Source of the DNA: Isoetes taiwanensis
Taxonomy: Eukaryota; Streptophyta; Lycopodiopsida; Isoetales; Isoetaceae
NCBI GenBank assembly: GCA_021234155.1
Contig: JAJEKV010000003.1
Coordinates: 27,699,166 to 27,763,165 of the forward strand
Length of the DNA: 64,000 bases
Reading direction: 5' to 3'
Of the stretch, positions 48,725-59,177 are shown one piece after another. Every line of letters starts with the position of its first letter. The stretch's first letter is position 1. A program made the translations under genes and the position numbers. Under the pieces are notes generated by a model, which was not told where the DNA came from, ran no database searches, and saw only the letters and a program-made list of their open reading frames with translations.

Positions 48725-49145
48725 GGAAGCCAATATGAATCTAATCCAGGCCGCGATATCTTATTCAAGGAGCTGCTCCATGTGATTGTATATTGCAGGA
48801 AACCAATCTGAATCCATTCAAGGCCACGATATTTTATGCAAGGAGATACCTTATGCAAGGAGCTGCTCCATGTGATTGTATGTTTACATGAAGCCAATCT
48901 GACTCCACTCAAGGCCGCGATATCTTATGCAAGGAGTTGTTCCATGTGATTGTATGTTACATATGGCCAACCCTGAACATGTGGTCAATCCACTTGAGGC
49001 CTCAATATTTTATGCAAGGGATATCTTATGCAAGGAGCTCCTCCATATGATTGTATGTTATAGGAAGTCAATCTGAATCCACTCCAAGCCACGATACCCT
49101 ATGCAAGGAGCTGCTCCATGTGATTGTATGTTACATATGACAATC
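48725..49145. repeat. Minisatellite, ~5 units of 65-100 bp
   Basis: Units contain CTGCTCCATGTGATTGTAT, then CCAATCTGAATCCA and CGATAT(C/T)TTATGCAAGGAG. They follow directly on the ARF pseudogene, where its last exon would be expected. Confidence 0.75.
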
Positions 49146-49309
49146 TTGAATATGTGATCTCAAGTCAATGGATTTAGAAGTCTCCATTACTAGATTGATG
49201 TTGGTCATACTCGAACACGTGACATCGGGTGGGGCGGGTTGAGTTCTATCTTGTCTATGCTACCAATCAAATAACAATTATTTTCGTATTTTTTTATCTA
49301 AGTCCTTAT

Positions 49310-49533
49310 GGGTCATCCTAAATTTCTTGCCATTTGGCGGGACTTCCTGGGTGTTGTAGATGGTGATGGTCGGTTTGTACAGCAGTAGAGTTGCAGTTTT
49401 TCTGTGAGTTTGTTGTGGAGTGTCGAGGTATCGCTGTCTCTTTGGGGCAGTTCTCCTTCCTCCTCACTTGCTTTGTAACATTACCATTCTTTTAATATAT
49501 TGATGACACAGTTCTTCAAAAAAAAAAAAAAAA
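49310..49533 (+). mobile_element. Possible 3' end of a LINE-type retroposon
   Basis: A T/G-rich stretch ending TTTGTAACATTACCATTC, then TTTTAATATATTGATG and a 16-base A run (49518-49533). This resembles the 3' tails of plant LINEs. No reverse transcriptase sequence remains and no target duplication was found. Confidence 0.3.
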
Positions 49534-49545
49534 TTCTTGCAATTT

Positions 49546-49573
49546 CTTCTTCTTCTTCATCTTCTTCTTCTTA
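49546..49573. repeat. (CTT)n microsatellite
   Basis: Interrupted TTC/CTT trinucleotide run with one CAT. Confidence 0.8.
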
Positions 49574-50880
49574 GAGATGCCTAAGTTTTGTTTAGAAGTA
49601 ATGATCTTCCATATGCTCTTCAGATATATCAAAGTACTTGTGGATCTTCTAGTGAGGGTCTATAGGAAGGATTAGATTGGATATTGAAGAACATTAAAAA
49701 AAGGTAACATTTCAAATGAATTTAAGATTCTTTTATAGTGATGTTCTCTAATGAGGTATGATGCATTTCTCTATAGTAGACGTGAGCAGTAGCTTTTGCC
49801 TTTTTGTTCTTTATGATGGTCGGTTGTTCAAGAATTCTCGACAAACATGCAAACGTATTTTTTTATGCCATGTAAACAAATAGCTATGCTATTTTCCTAA
49901 AACTACTATGGCTATAAGACATGTTGGTATAAATTGGATGATGGAATTTCTCACAACCAATTTTTTTCATTTTGTGAACTGTAGTTACCCAAAATTGGAT
50001 TGGAAGAGATTGGGAACAAAAAGGAAAAGCCTGAGATAGGAACATGCTGGAATAGGAACGGAAACCTTTAAAATTTTAAATTCCTTGGAGTTCCTTTTTG
50101 TATCAGAGCATCATATAACACGTGCTAAAAGAGGTAATGTTGCACTAGGGTTGTCAATATAGAAGCACACTCAATCATAGGTAGTGCATAAACTAGCATG
50201 ACAAAGGTAAATGTTGCAATAGGGTTGTCAACGTGAAAGCACACTTAATCATAGGTAGTGCATAAACTAGCATGACAACAAAATCAAATAAGGTCTACAC
50301 AATCGGTCATGACTAGATTTAAATAAATAAGACCTCTAAATTGATTTTAGGTCGATTCCTTGATGTTATAATACTAAAGTGCATCATGGACTTTATCAAT
50401 ATAGCTTCATAAATCATGAGGTTAAATATGGTTAATTCAAATCCAAGAAAAGAACCTGCATAAGCTTAAAAATCTTGCTTTACGGCTATCTGGGACGTTG
50501 GTTTAGAGCATATCGTGGGATATGCCAGGGATCAAGCAACACAGACCATTGGCTTGCAAACCCAATTTTAGAATACTAAACGTCTAAATATCCTAAGAAA
50601 CTCTAGTCCAGATGCCAAAATATTTTGGCCATAGATTCGTGTACAAATCAAATTTATACATAGTAGAGAATGAATACATTGTTAGATAGATTGTATGGTT
50701 GCCAATATGTACATGAAAACTTGCATCAAATGGCAAATACTCCATGATCACATCTAGATTATAGTAAAAAAACAAAAACAAGTATATTGACCAAATCAAG
50801 TATCCTAATAAATATACCATGCTCCCTAAGAATCAAAGCTGGGCTAGACCATAGGGCAAAAGGGAGAGGGCATGCCTAAG
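49574..50880. other. No gene seen; one tandem duplication
   Basis: A 75-bp unit (AATGTTGCA...AGGGTTGTCAA... to CATAAACTAGCATGACA) is repeated at about 50132-50204 and 50210-50278. Otherwise nothing recognised. Confidence 0.5.
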
Positions 50881-50904
50881 GTCCAATTCCTGTTGTTTAC
50901 TGAC

Positions 50905-51544
50905 AGAGAAAATGCACCTGCAATCATCTAGTCCACAAGAAACGAGGTGCTCAGGCACTACAGATGCTACTGTCGCCACTCCATCTACTCAACCCCCTGC
51001 TGCTAAGCCTCTATCTTACACAAGATTGTTCATACTCCTACTTTTGATGATGATACTAGGGCTAGATACAAAAGATTCAGGAGTTGCAAGAGCAGCATGA
51101 AAGTGTTCAGGACCAGTATGAAAATGCCCAACGCGAAAAAAAAAAAATGACTTGAACAAAGCTGCTCGTAATACGTCTAGTCATCTTATTATTATGGTTG
51201 CATGGAGAGGTGGAGTAGAGAGGAGGCATCCCTTGCCAGTTACTTTGCAAAATAATGGAGGGATAGAGCAAAGAGGAGGCTCACCCACACTAGATACTAA
51301 CCAAAACAATGGAAGGGTGGAACAAAGAGGAGGCTCTCCCTCGCCAAGTACCAGGATGAGATGGGTTGACCTCCCCTTAAAATCATGCGAGTTGGACATG
51401 GTTGATGCTAACTCTATTAGTGTGGAAGTGGAACATAATGTCTCTTGGCATAGACCAACTAGAACTTACTTTAAACTTAATGTTAAGTACTTGGAGGATG
51501 ATGAGCTCAAAGTTGGCTATAAACAAGTTTGGTCTCGGGCTTAA
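50905..51544 (+). pseudogene. Unrecognised broken coding region with repeat motif
   Basis: Frames must be switched to read through: a Pro/Thr-rich part (ATVATPSTQPPAAKPL), then HTPTFDDDTRARYK, a coiled-coil-like IQELQEQHESVQDQYENAQR, and the open frame 51152-51544. The last holds two or three copies of NGRVEQRGGSPS (period about 63 bp) and ends ELKVGYKQVWSRA. I do not recognise it. The style (linker, coiled coil, Gly/Arg-rich repeat) would suit a retroelement gag-like protein, but no marker motif is present. Confidence 0.3.
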
Positions 51545-53494
51545 TCACCTCGCAGGGACATGTCGTGAATAATTGCGGCTTTGTCTGCAGTGAAGTCATT
51601 TGCTAAAGAGTGAAGGAGCAACTTTAGGCGATGAAAAAAAAAAGATGAGGTCGGTGAAGCTCCGACTTATGGGACGGCAGCATAAGCGTAAAAACTAGTG
51701 GTTATGGCAAGAGCAAGGGGGGTTCACCTTAAAATCCCGTATGAACCATCTGAGTTATAAGAAATGGGTTATTTTTGGAGAGTTTCGTACGAAAATATAT
51801 GGAAAGGGGTGGTTTTTTATGAAATTTTGCAATATTTTAAGCCTGTAGATTTTCGATATGGGTATTTTTCTAGTTCTTTTGGACCGTATACTATGGGTTT
51901 TCTTGCTACCCCAGTAACGCAGATGGCATATCCATATTGTATATAGGTGAATCCCCCGGGGGCAAGAGAAAGCAGCAGAGAGGCTTCCAAGCCTCTCCTG
52001 GCATGGGAGTTCCAATCGGAGAGGGCTCACCTACCTCTCCTTGCAATTCAAGTAGGGCTTTATCCTCTAGCATTGAGATTTTGGCAGTAGCAGACAATAA
52101 GATAGGGATTTTCACCAAGCTAGATAAGTATGAGTCATTAATTGTGAAGAGTAGGGGAGCTGTGAGCTCTTCACCCATTTTTGGTAACTGGCTTGCATAG
52201 ACATCAATTGTGAGCAAAATAGACTCTCCTGTGCACCAAGCGGACAATTTGCTTGATGGGCTTCATGGCGGTCTGGGGGCTTCACCTCTAAAAGCTCGTA
52301 TTGACCAACACAATGACTTGGTAGAGGTTTTTTTTAAAGGCTCCCATTGCTATATGATCGAGACAAAACACGAGTGCACCACCAAATTTCCCTAGGTGGT
52401 AGTGAAGGGGGAAAAGTTGAGTAGGGAAATTTTCGTAGGTGGTAGTGAAGGGGGTGCTTAGGATCAAAAGCCTCGGCGCATAAATAAGCATTTTTCTTTG
52501 ATTTCATATAAGTCTTGCTAGAGTCAAAATGAGGTGCTACTTTGTGTGTTACAAGGGTTCCAAAGTTGTTGTGTTCCACGAAAAGGTGTATCTTGACTTC
52601 CATACTATGTTTTCCACGATGTCTAGTAAACATACGAAAAAGGGCATATGGACTGTTATTTATTTATTTATTTATTTATTTATTTTTGGGGGGTACATGT
52701 ATAAATAAGGGGCCAAAATTAAAAATTCATATTTATATATATATGGTAGTAGGGGTTGCCCCTACAAAATATCGTACACAGGAGGTTTTGGCCGACCCCT
52801 TGCACGCACATGCCATATGCCTGGTATAAAGAGGTGAAGCCCCAGGGCAAGCTGGTTTGGCACCGGGCAACCACCTTCCAACCAGAGATGTACCAGCAAT
52901 CAACGTTGTGATGGATTTGGGCACTTCTGGTAGGAATTTCAGGGCAGTAAGCTTTGACCACACTCACTACCTTCAGTGGATGTTTATGAAGGGAACTTAC
53001 AGGCACCAAGCGTTGGCTCTGTCCCACCGATGATGGATGCTACTGGGGGTCCTGAAACCCGAGGTTCTGGTGTAGAGATGAAGACAATGTTGTGTGGTGA
53101 TTCTGGAGCGGCAAGTTTAGTGCATGTCCGTAGAGCGGCAGGTGCTGCCCGTAGAGCCTTATGCTGATGCTGTGAGCCTTTGTCCCAAGAAGCAACGATT
53201 GTGATGGATGAGTACGATGTTTTTACTTTCCAGAAGGACAAAAGCCGAGGAGGTTTTCCATAAAGAAATGAAATCCGCTTTGCTGCAGCAAGCTCCTGCT
53301 ACGTCAACTGCCTTGGTGGCTGGCAAGCATGTGCCTAGGCCAGCACGCAGAGTCCAACAAAGAAACATAAAAGTCCCAACTCCTGCCCAAACTTCTTTTC
53401 AAGGTGAGGCAACAGGTGGAAAGCTTATTGTGCCCAATCCTGCTGGGTTTAAGTTGGATGCAATGCAGGGTCTCACAAGAGATGGATTTGTTTC
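51545..53494. other. Degenerate coding remnants, no clear gene
   Basis: Includes an open frame 51937-52197 (Ser/Gly-rich) and one from 53208 (EEVFHKEMKSALLQQAP, VPTPAQTSFQGEATGGK) that runs into the copia LTR at 53495. Neither is recognised. A short duplication, GTAGTGAAGGGGG, occurs near 52400 and 52442. Confidence 0.35.
52656..52686. repeat. (TTTA)n microsatellite
   Basis: About seven TTTA units. Confidence 0.9.
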
Positions 53495-53683
53495 TGTTAG
53501 AAATATGAGACACACACAACTTTTCCCACAAGACAAGACAATGTTTCATTCATATGAGATACATATTTATACATCAATATGTGCCACAATAGACTAGTGC
53601 CACAATAGGCAAGAGTGCTATATGTGAAGCACGTGCCATATATGGCAAAAGGTAAAGGTGCCATAGAAAGAAGATTCTGAACA
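53495..53683 (-). repeat. Copia 3' LTR (189 bp)
   Basis: On the minus strand it runs TGTTCAGAATC...ATTTCTAACA, i.e. TGTT/AACA ends. It is immediately preceded by the polypurine-like TTGCAGGGAGGG. It contains TATAAATA (minus, about 53572). A similar GCAGGGAGGG occurs 80 bp upstream (53765-53775), so the exact start could be either. Confidence 0.55.
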
Positions 53684-53851
53684 CCCTCCCTGCAACTTTA
53701 GCCTTTTGAACAAAATAATTTGAACAAAATAATTGTATCTCATATTTAAAGATGCCTCCAACCATCCCTCCCTGCATCTTTAATCTAATGCTTGGATCAA
53801 AAAAACCTTTTGTGGGTGAAAAGGAAAAAACCCAAGCACTTTCAGAACAAC

Positions 53852-55304
53852 TCAAGTAACAACAAAAGATTCAACAATTCTAAGAGCTGCTTTGCACATT
53901 TCTTGTTTCTGAAGTCCTAATGCTTTGGTGAAGATGTCGGCAACCATTGCTGACATTGGACAATATTTAAGCACAATAGTCTTTTTTCGTACTTCCAATT
54001 TGATATAATGATAGTGTAGCTCAATATGTTTAGATTTAGAATGAAAAACCTCATCCTTTGTCAATGCAATTGTACTTTGATTATCACACATGAGTAAAGT
54101 AGGCCCCACCTGAGTCTGATGGAAACAATCCATCAACCGTCGCAACCAAACCAATTCTCTACTGGCAATTGATGCAACAACATACTCTGCTTCTGTAGTG
54201 GAAACAGAAACACATCGTTGCTTTTTGCTCATCCAAGAAACTAAGGATTTCCCAACAAAAAAACAACTCCCACTAGTAGAACGAAAAGTGTCAGGACAAC
54301 CACCCCAATCAGCATCTGTATAGCCTAGCAAAGTTAATTTATCAACATCATTCTGCTTTGTGTACAACAAACCACAAGTAGAAGTGCCTTTCAAGTATCT
54401 CAAAACCCTTTTAGCAGCAGTCCAATGAACCTGTCCAGGATTAGTCATGAATTGCCCAAGAGTATTAGCAGCATAACTAATATCAGGGCGAGTTGCATTG
54501 GCCAAATACATCAATGCACCAACCAAACTAGCATAACTTCATCAGTGGTAGGACTTTGTTTTTGAGAAAGTTTGGAGTATCTGGAGCTAACAACAAGAGG
54601 AGTACTTTGGGATTTTGCTTCAAGGAGGCCAAACTTTTCAATGAGTGCAGAAATGTATGTGGATTGTGAAAGATGTAACAAACCCTTTGATCGGTCACGT
54701 TGCACTTGAATACCCAAACATGAGTGAATTTCACCCAAGTCAACCGTCTCAAAGGCTGCAGATAATAGAGCTTTCACTTTATGTAAGTATGGTAAATCAT
54801 TGCAAACAAATATCGTATCATCAACATATAGAGCAATGAAAACATAAGAGGACCCTTCTTGCTTGAAGTAAATGTTCAAATCAGCCACACTAGGAAGGAA
54901 TCCAGCAGAAGCAAGAAGGTATTAATCTTTATGAACCATGCTCGGGAAGCTTGCTTCAAACCATAAAGAGCTTTTCTCAATCTACACACCAAGTGTTCTT
55001 GTCCAGACACAACAAATCCAGCAGGTTGTACCATGTAAATCTCTTCACTCAAATCCCCATTCAAGAAGGCTGTCTTTACATCCATTTGATGTATATGAAG
55101 ATCATGCTGTACTGCAAAGGCTAACAACACTCGCAAACTTGTAAGACGTACAACTGGAGAAAAGGTTTCCTCATAATCTACACCTTCAACTTGTGAGAAA
55201 CCTTTGACAACAAGGCGAGCTTTGAATTTATCAAAAGAACCATCAGCTTTAACCTTGGTCTTAAAAATCCACTTACATTGAATGGGCTTTCGTGCTGCAG
55301 GTAA
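53852..55304 (-). pseudogene. Ty1/copia pol: reverse transcriptase and RNase H, truncated
   Basis: RT block 55304-54900: CKWIFKTKVKADG, KARLVVKGFSQVEGVDYEET, QMDVKTAFLNGDL, LYGLKQASRAW. RT active-site block: FIALYVDDTIF (about 54830), the YVDD motif intact. RNase H block 54526-53852: MVGALMYLANATRPDI, GYTDADWGGC, STTEAEYVVAS, CDNQSTIAL, ending at TAA. The frame has to be changed near 54890 and near 54520. There is no integrase in this segment. RT copies element RNA into DNA and RNase H removes the template. Confidence 0.85.
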
Positions 55305-56914
55305 TGTGACGTTCCAAGTATTTATACGGTATACATATAAATACATTGACACGTCACCCAGTATAGATACGCCACCATGGGGTATGGTAACCTAGGGGGT
55401 TGACTTAAAAGGGATTAAATTAGCTATGCTAATTTAATTATTAAGGATAATAACCTACAATTAAGGAACTCATATTTAAAAGGCATAATTAAGTTAATTA
55501 TGGTTTGGGAAGGCGCCACGTGGTCACCATCGATTGGCTAACATGGTAATGCTAATTGAGACCCATAAGGTGGATCACCCCCATATCAGCCACTATTCAC
55601 CTTGAGCAGTGGAGCGCCACCCTTGTGACGGAGGCGCCACCTTGGCGGTGGGCGCCACCCTTGTGACGAGCTGAACACCAAGACCGAGAAGATGGAAATC
55701 CCCAATGATAGCGGGTCAGTGAGAAACACAGGTGGGTGGCTAGTGTAGTTGTGAATTCTAGGATAGCGCCCCTGTTGGGCACATGTTGGGTTGGTTGTCT
55801 GTTCTCTCTGTGTTTATACTCGTAGGAACTAACCCTTGATTGTAAAGGTAAGTTCGTTCTCTTTATATTCTGATTCTGGGATTACTTTCAAAGGATGGAT
55901 TGATGGTTCTTTGCCTAGTATTATTCTGGAAATGGGGGAATTAAGGGGGGGTAGAGACCTCTGAGCCCATTTATTGTAGTATGCTCCTAGATAGAGCCCT
56001 GTATTATCCCGTTAAATGCGGCCTGTGCACAAGAGCCCACCGGGTCATAGATGCTATGGACTGGCTTAGCACCTGATAAGGAACACAGTGGTGAAGTGGA
56101 GGTGGGGTCTTGCACGAACATAAAAGGCTCCTGAGACTCCTACAGTGAGCTAGACCTGATAGCCGGTCACGTAGAGGGCCGGGTATGGGTCTGACACTCC
56201 CTTGGTGTGACCCGCATGGGGCACCTTGCACTTTGAGTAGATTTAGGGTGAGTAAGTCGGGTACGGATGCGGGGGTCGCTGATGCGGCACGTATTCTCTA
56301 GCTCACCCATGGAACCACTATGATTCTGGAAGGGGACGCTTCCCTGACCTGCCTCATCGGTTGGGGCTTCATGAACCACAGGTAGGCTCGGCGGGGTGGC
56401 GCCTCGAGCCTGCGTCTCAGGAAGGCTATAGCGAAGCCATAGCGTGAATTGACCCATCGCAAAGTGTGCTGGGGAGGGCGGATGGAGTGGACAACCCTAG
56501 CCCGATGTTCTATGCCGATAGCGCCATGCCAAGACTTCGGTCTGGCGATCTCTTGAAGCCCAACCGTCGGTCGATCCTCTTTGGAGTCTGAGCGAGGGGG
56601 TAGAACACGAGGTTTGGGGTGTTTTCTTAGGTTTAGGCGCATATTCTTGGCCGTTGGTATTTGGATGGATATGCCACCCTTCGTGGTGGTTATTTATATG
56701 TGATTTATCTTTGTGTGCTAACCCTTGTATTCACGCTTCAGCGACGTAGAAGCCCATTGAAGCGTGGGCGAATGACCCCTCTGTGTCCTTCACTTGGCGT
56801 CTTATTATAGGCGGCCGAGTCAGGCGGAGGGCCACGCTTATGGCAAGTTGGTTGCCATGGGAGGGAAAGTCCGTATGTATCTGGCGGGGGTCGTATATAT
56901 ATGCGAGGCGTCCA
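55305..56914 (+). repeat. Gypsy 5' LTR (about 1.61 kb)
   Basis: Begins TGTGACGTTCCAAG at the break in the copia frame and ends ...GTCCA three bases before the primer site. Contains a small cluster of GGCGCCACCTTG-type repeats near 55605-55670. The end points rest on the TG...CA rule and the flanking evidence; the 3' LTR is not available for comparison. Confidence 0.6.
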
Positions 56915-56917
56915 CGG

Positions 56918-56929
56918 TGGTATCGAGCC
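56918..56929 (+). promoter_or_regulatory. Primer-binding site, initiator tRNA-Met type
   Basis: TGGTATCGAGCC matches the common plant retrotransposon PBS TGGTATCAGAGC with one missing A. It lies three bases after the inferred LTR end. Confidence 0.6.
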
Positions 56930-57628
56930 GTTATTTCGGTTTTTCGAAATCATATAGCGACTAAACCCTAACTTCGCTAGTTCGGTAGTTAGGAGAGAGA
57001 GTTTAAGCAAGAGTGATTGTTTAAGTCTTTGATGTTTGATTTAGTGCTAGGTTAATGTAATAGGCGTAATTCCTTAAGAAGTGCGGGCCCATTTGGAAGA
57101 CCCAAGTTTGAAGAGCTATAACTTTTGTAGGTAGCTTTCGGATGAAGGCTAAAGCGGCTCCAATGGATCGGGCACTTCTCAAATACCCTAGGGGGCCGCG
57201 CCTCAGGGTTAAAAGGACAACAGCCGCCCGAAAAATGAAAAAAGCTGCTTTGTACTCAGAGGTGTTTCTTTTGGAAAATAAAAGCCGTATAAGCAACGCA
57301 GCGCCCCAAACGGTCGCGCGTATTTTTATACACGCCCGTTTAAAAATTTTTATAAAAAAAAAAATAAATAATTTTTTTGAAAAAAATTAATAAAAAGATA
57401 AAAGTTAAAATTTGAATTTTGAAATATATTTTTTTAGTGTGCTTTCTCACGAGCACCCTTTTCCGCCATATATAATGGGACTTAAGCTCCAAACTCGCCA
57501 TAGCTGACCTCCACGCCTCCCTCGCATCTGCCCTACACCTAGGTGCCCTTACTTACTCCTTAGCGTCGTCCCGCCTTGCTTGAGCGCCTCATCTTCCTCC
57601 TCCCTTGTTGTTCTTTGCTAGTACAACC
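56930..57628 (+). other. Leader of gypsy element with TATA-like site
   Basis: An A/T-rich block at 57340-57430, then TATATAA at about 57469-57475, about 155 bp upstream of the ATG at 57629. No coding segment recognised. Confidence 0.4.
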
Positions 57629-58255
57629 ATGCCGCGCTTTAAGCTAACCGTGGACTTGAAGAAGTTGAGCGTATTCCAGTTATTTGCCGCCCTAGTCGAG
57701 CATCTTGCCGACGAAGACCCTATGATAGATACCATTCTTGACCTTTTCGTCAAGCACTTTGTCGAGGGCCGACGAGTCCCCTACCCTATCTTCCACTTCA
57801 ACGAGCGCTTCCTTCTCAAGTTGAATGAAGCCGGTCAGGACTACACTCTCGTGGAGCAGCCGGACCGTGCATGGACTGTGGTTAAGTTTTATCCCTCGCC
57901 AGGACCAGTTGACGACCCTGCAGAGCTTAGTCGGAATGAAGCCCAGAGGATCATGCATCTTGCGAGAGTGGAAGACTTGCACCAGATAGCCAGTGCTCCA
58001 CCAGACATAAGAATGGAACGTTTTTATTACTTGGGGAAAAGTCGTATACTTACGTACCGAGAATACTTTAATCTTCCCACTTTCTCTTGGAATGAAGACC
58101 TTAACAGCTTCATCTTTGAGAATGTCCCGCCAAGGTTTAGTCAAGGCCACACGGAATCCGCGGCAGGAGGACACATGAAACCTGGCGCCGCAGGGTACCA
58201 TCTCGAGATTGCTCTACAAGATACAAATGCGCCCGGACAAAGAGGCCGGGGATGA
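57629..58255 (+). CDS. Unrecognised ORF ahead of the H3 domain
   Basis: 208 residues from ATG 57629 (ACAACCATGCC context): MPRFKLTVDLKKLSVFQLFA, LFVKHFVEGRRVPYPIFHFN, YYLGKSRILTYREYFNLPTF. Ends in a Gly/Arg-rich tail at TGA 58253-58255. No known domain. A frame overlapping its end (ATG 58227) continues towards the H3 segment, so this is probably the N-terminal part of the same protein, split by an indel between about 58165 and 58227. GC-rich third positions match the H3 segment and the next ORF. Confidence 0.45.
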   Translation: MPRFKLTVDLKKLSVFQLFAALVEHLADEDPMIDTILDLFVKHFVEGRRVPYPIFHFNERFLLKLNEAGQDYTLVEQPDRAWTVVKFYPSPGPVDDPAELSRNEAQRIMHLARVEDLHQIASAPPDIRMERFYYLGKSRILTYREYFNLPTFSWNEDLNSFIFENVPPRFSQGHTESAAGGHMKPGAAGYHLEIALQDTNAPGQRGRG

Positions 58256-58934
58256 AGAGCGAGAGCGGCTCTAAGAGGAAGGGGAGGACCTTCATAGCCA
58301 GCAGAGCGGGAATCAAGAGGGGAGCCAGCAAGATCACCAGCAGGTTGACCAGCAGGACCTAGGTGTTGCCCAAAGCGTTAACCCCCGGAAAACCCTCGCC
58401 AGCGTGAACGGTAGGGCAAACCCACAGCTGGCCCGTCTGGCCGGGGTGTCGGAGATTGAAAGCGAAGTCAAACCCGTTAAGAGTGGGGTGCACTATAAGA
58501 CCCGACTGCAGCAGGATGCAACAATCGCCAAGAAGGCATCGGCTCAGAGACGGGACCAGATCGTTCAACGGACAAAGCATCCTTCAACCGGCGGGAAATC
58601 CATTCCGTCGCTTAAGGCGACCCTTAAGCCGCGGAAGCCCCATAGGTTTCGACCGGGCACGGTAGCACTTCGGGAGATACGTAAGTATCAGAAGTCTACC
58701 GAGCCATTGATTCGTCGGCTCCCCTTCCAGCGGCTTGTACGGGAGATCGCCCAGGAATTTAAAACCGACCTAAGGTTCCAAGCTTTTGCGATCCTCGCTC
58801 TCCAGGAGGCTACCGAGGCTTACCTCGTCGAGCTTTTCAGTGACGCCAACCTTTGCGCCATACACGCAAAGCGGGTCACCATCATGCCCAAGGACCTCCA
58901 GCTGGCATGAAGGATCCGAGGGGATTTTAGGTGA
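58227..58934 (+). pseudogene. Histone H3-fold segment inside the gypsy element
   Basis: Frame 58275-58907 has no ATG at its start and reads: Gln-rich linker; an H3-tail-like [18 protein letters not shown]; then the fold: [90 protein letters not shown]. Signature PFQRLVREI, the K56, K79, C110 and H113 equivalents and the short loop 1 all match canonical H3, not centromeric H3. H3 pairs with H4 in the nucleosome core. Two likely C-to-T nonsense changes: TAA at 58272-58274 (from CAA) and TGA at 58908-58910 (from CGA, the next H3 Arg); RIRGDFR and a TGA follow at 58932-58934. The canonical tail KAPRKQL is lost. The domain call is very secure; that it belongs to the retrotransposon is inference from strand, position and composition. 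Confidence 0.85.
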
Positions 58935-59091
58935 TGAAACGACCGTCTTTTTCTGTTGTAAAAATTTTTGTAACTTATCCATGTACTAGTCCCATTTTTG
59001 GGTTGTGAATATAAAAGTAATTTTTTTTGTGGAAATAGATTATTAAGTACATAATAATTTTAATAATAATTTTGGGAAACGTGCCAAAAAG

Positions 59092-59098
59092 TATAAAA
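59092..59098 (+). promoter_or_regulatory. TATA box ahead of the 462-residue ORF
   Basis: TATAAAA, 80 bp before ATG 59178, followed by a CT-rich leader (TTCATTTTCCCTTCTTGCC). Suggests a separate transcript start inside the element. Confidence 0.4.
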
Positions 59099-59177
59099 CC
59101 CCTTTTTGGCCATTAGGGTTTCATTTTCCCTTCTTGCCTCAGCGCCTTCTTCCTCCTCCTTTGCGCTCTTACTCCTC

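Larger units (their letters stand above)
53495..55304 (-). mobile_element. 3' half of a Ty1/copia retrotransposon
   Basis: Minus-strand element: truncated pol (RT and RNase H), a polypurine tract and a short LTR. Its 5' portion (LTR, gag, protease, integrase) is absent here because the gypsy element begins exactly where the copia reading frame breaks (55304/55305); the missing half may lie beyond that element. Confidence 0.8.

Noticed and set aside
51152-51544. Zinc-knuckle gag protein
   Set aside because: No CCHC pattern; only Gly/Arg-rich repeats were found, so it was left as unrecognised.
58633-58907. Centromeric histone H3 (CENH3)
   Set aside because: Loop 1 has the canonical length (EFKTDLRFQ) and the fold follows canonical H3 closely; CENH3 has a longer, diverged loop 1.
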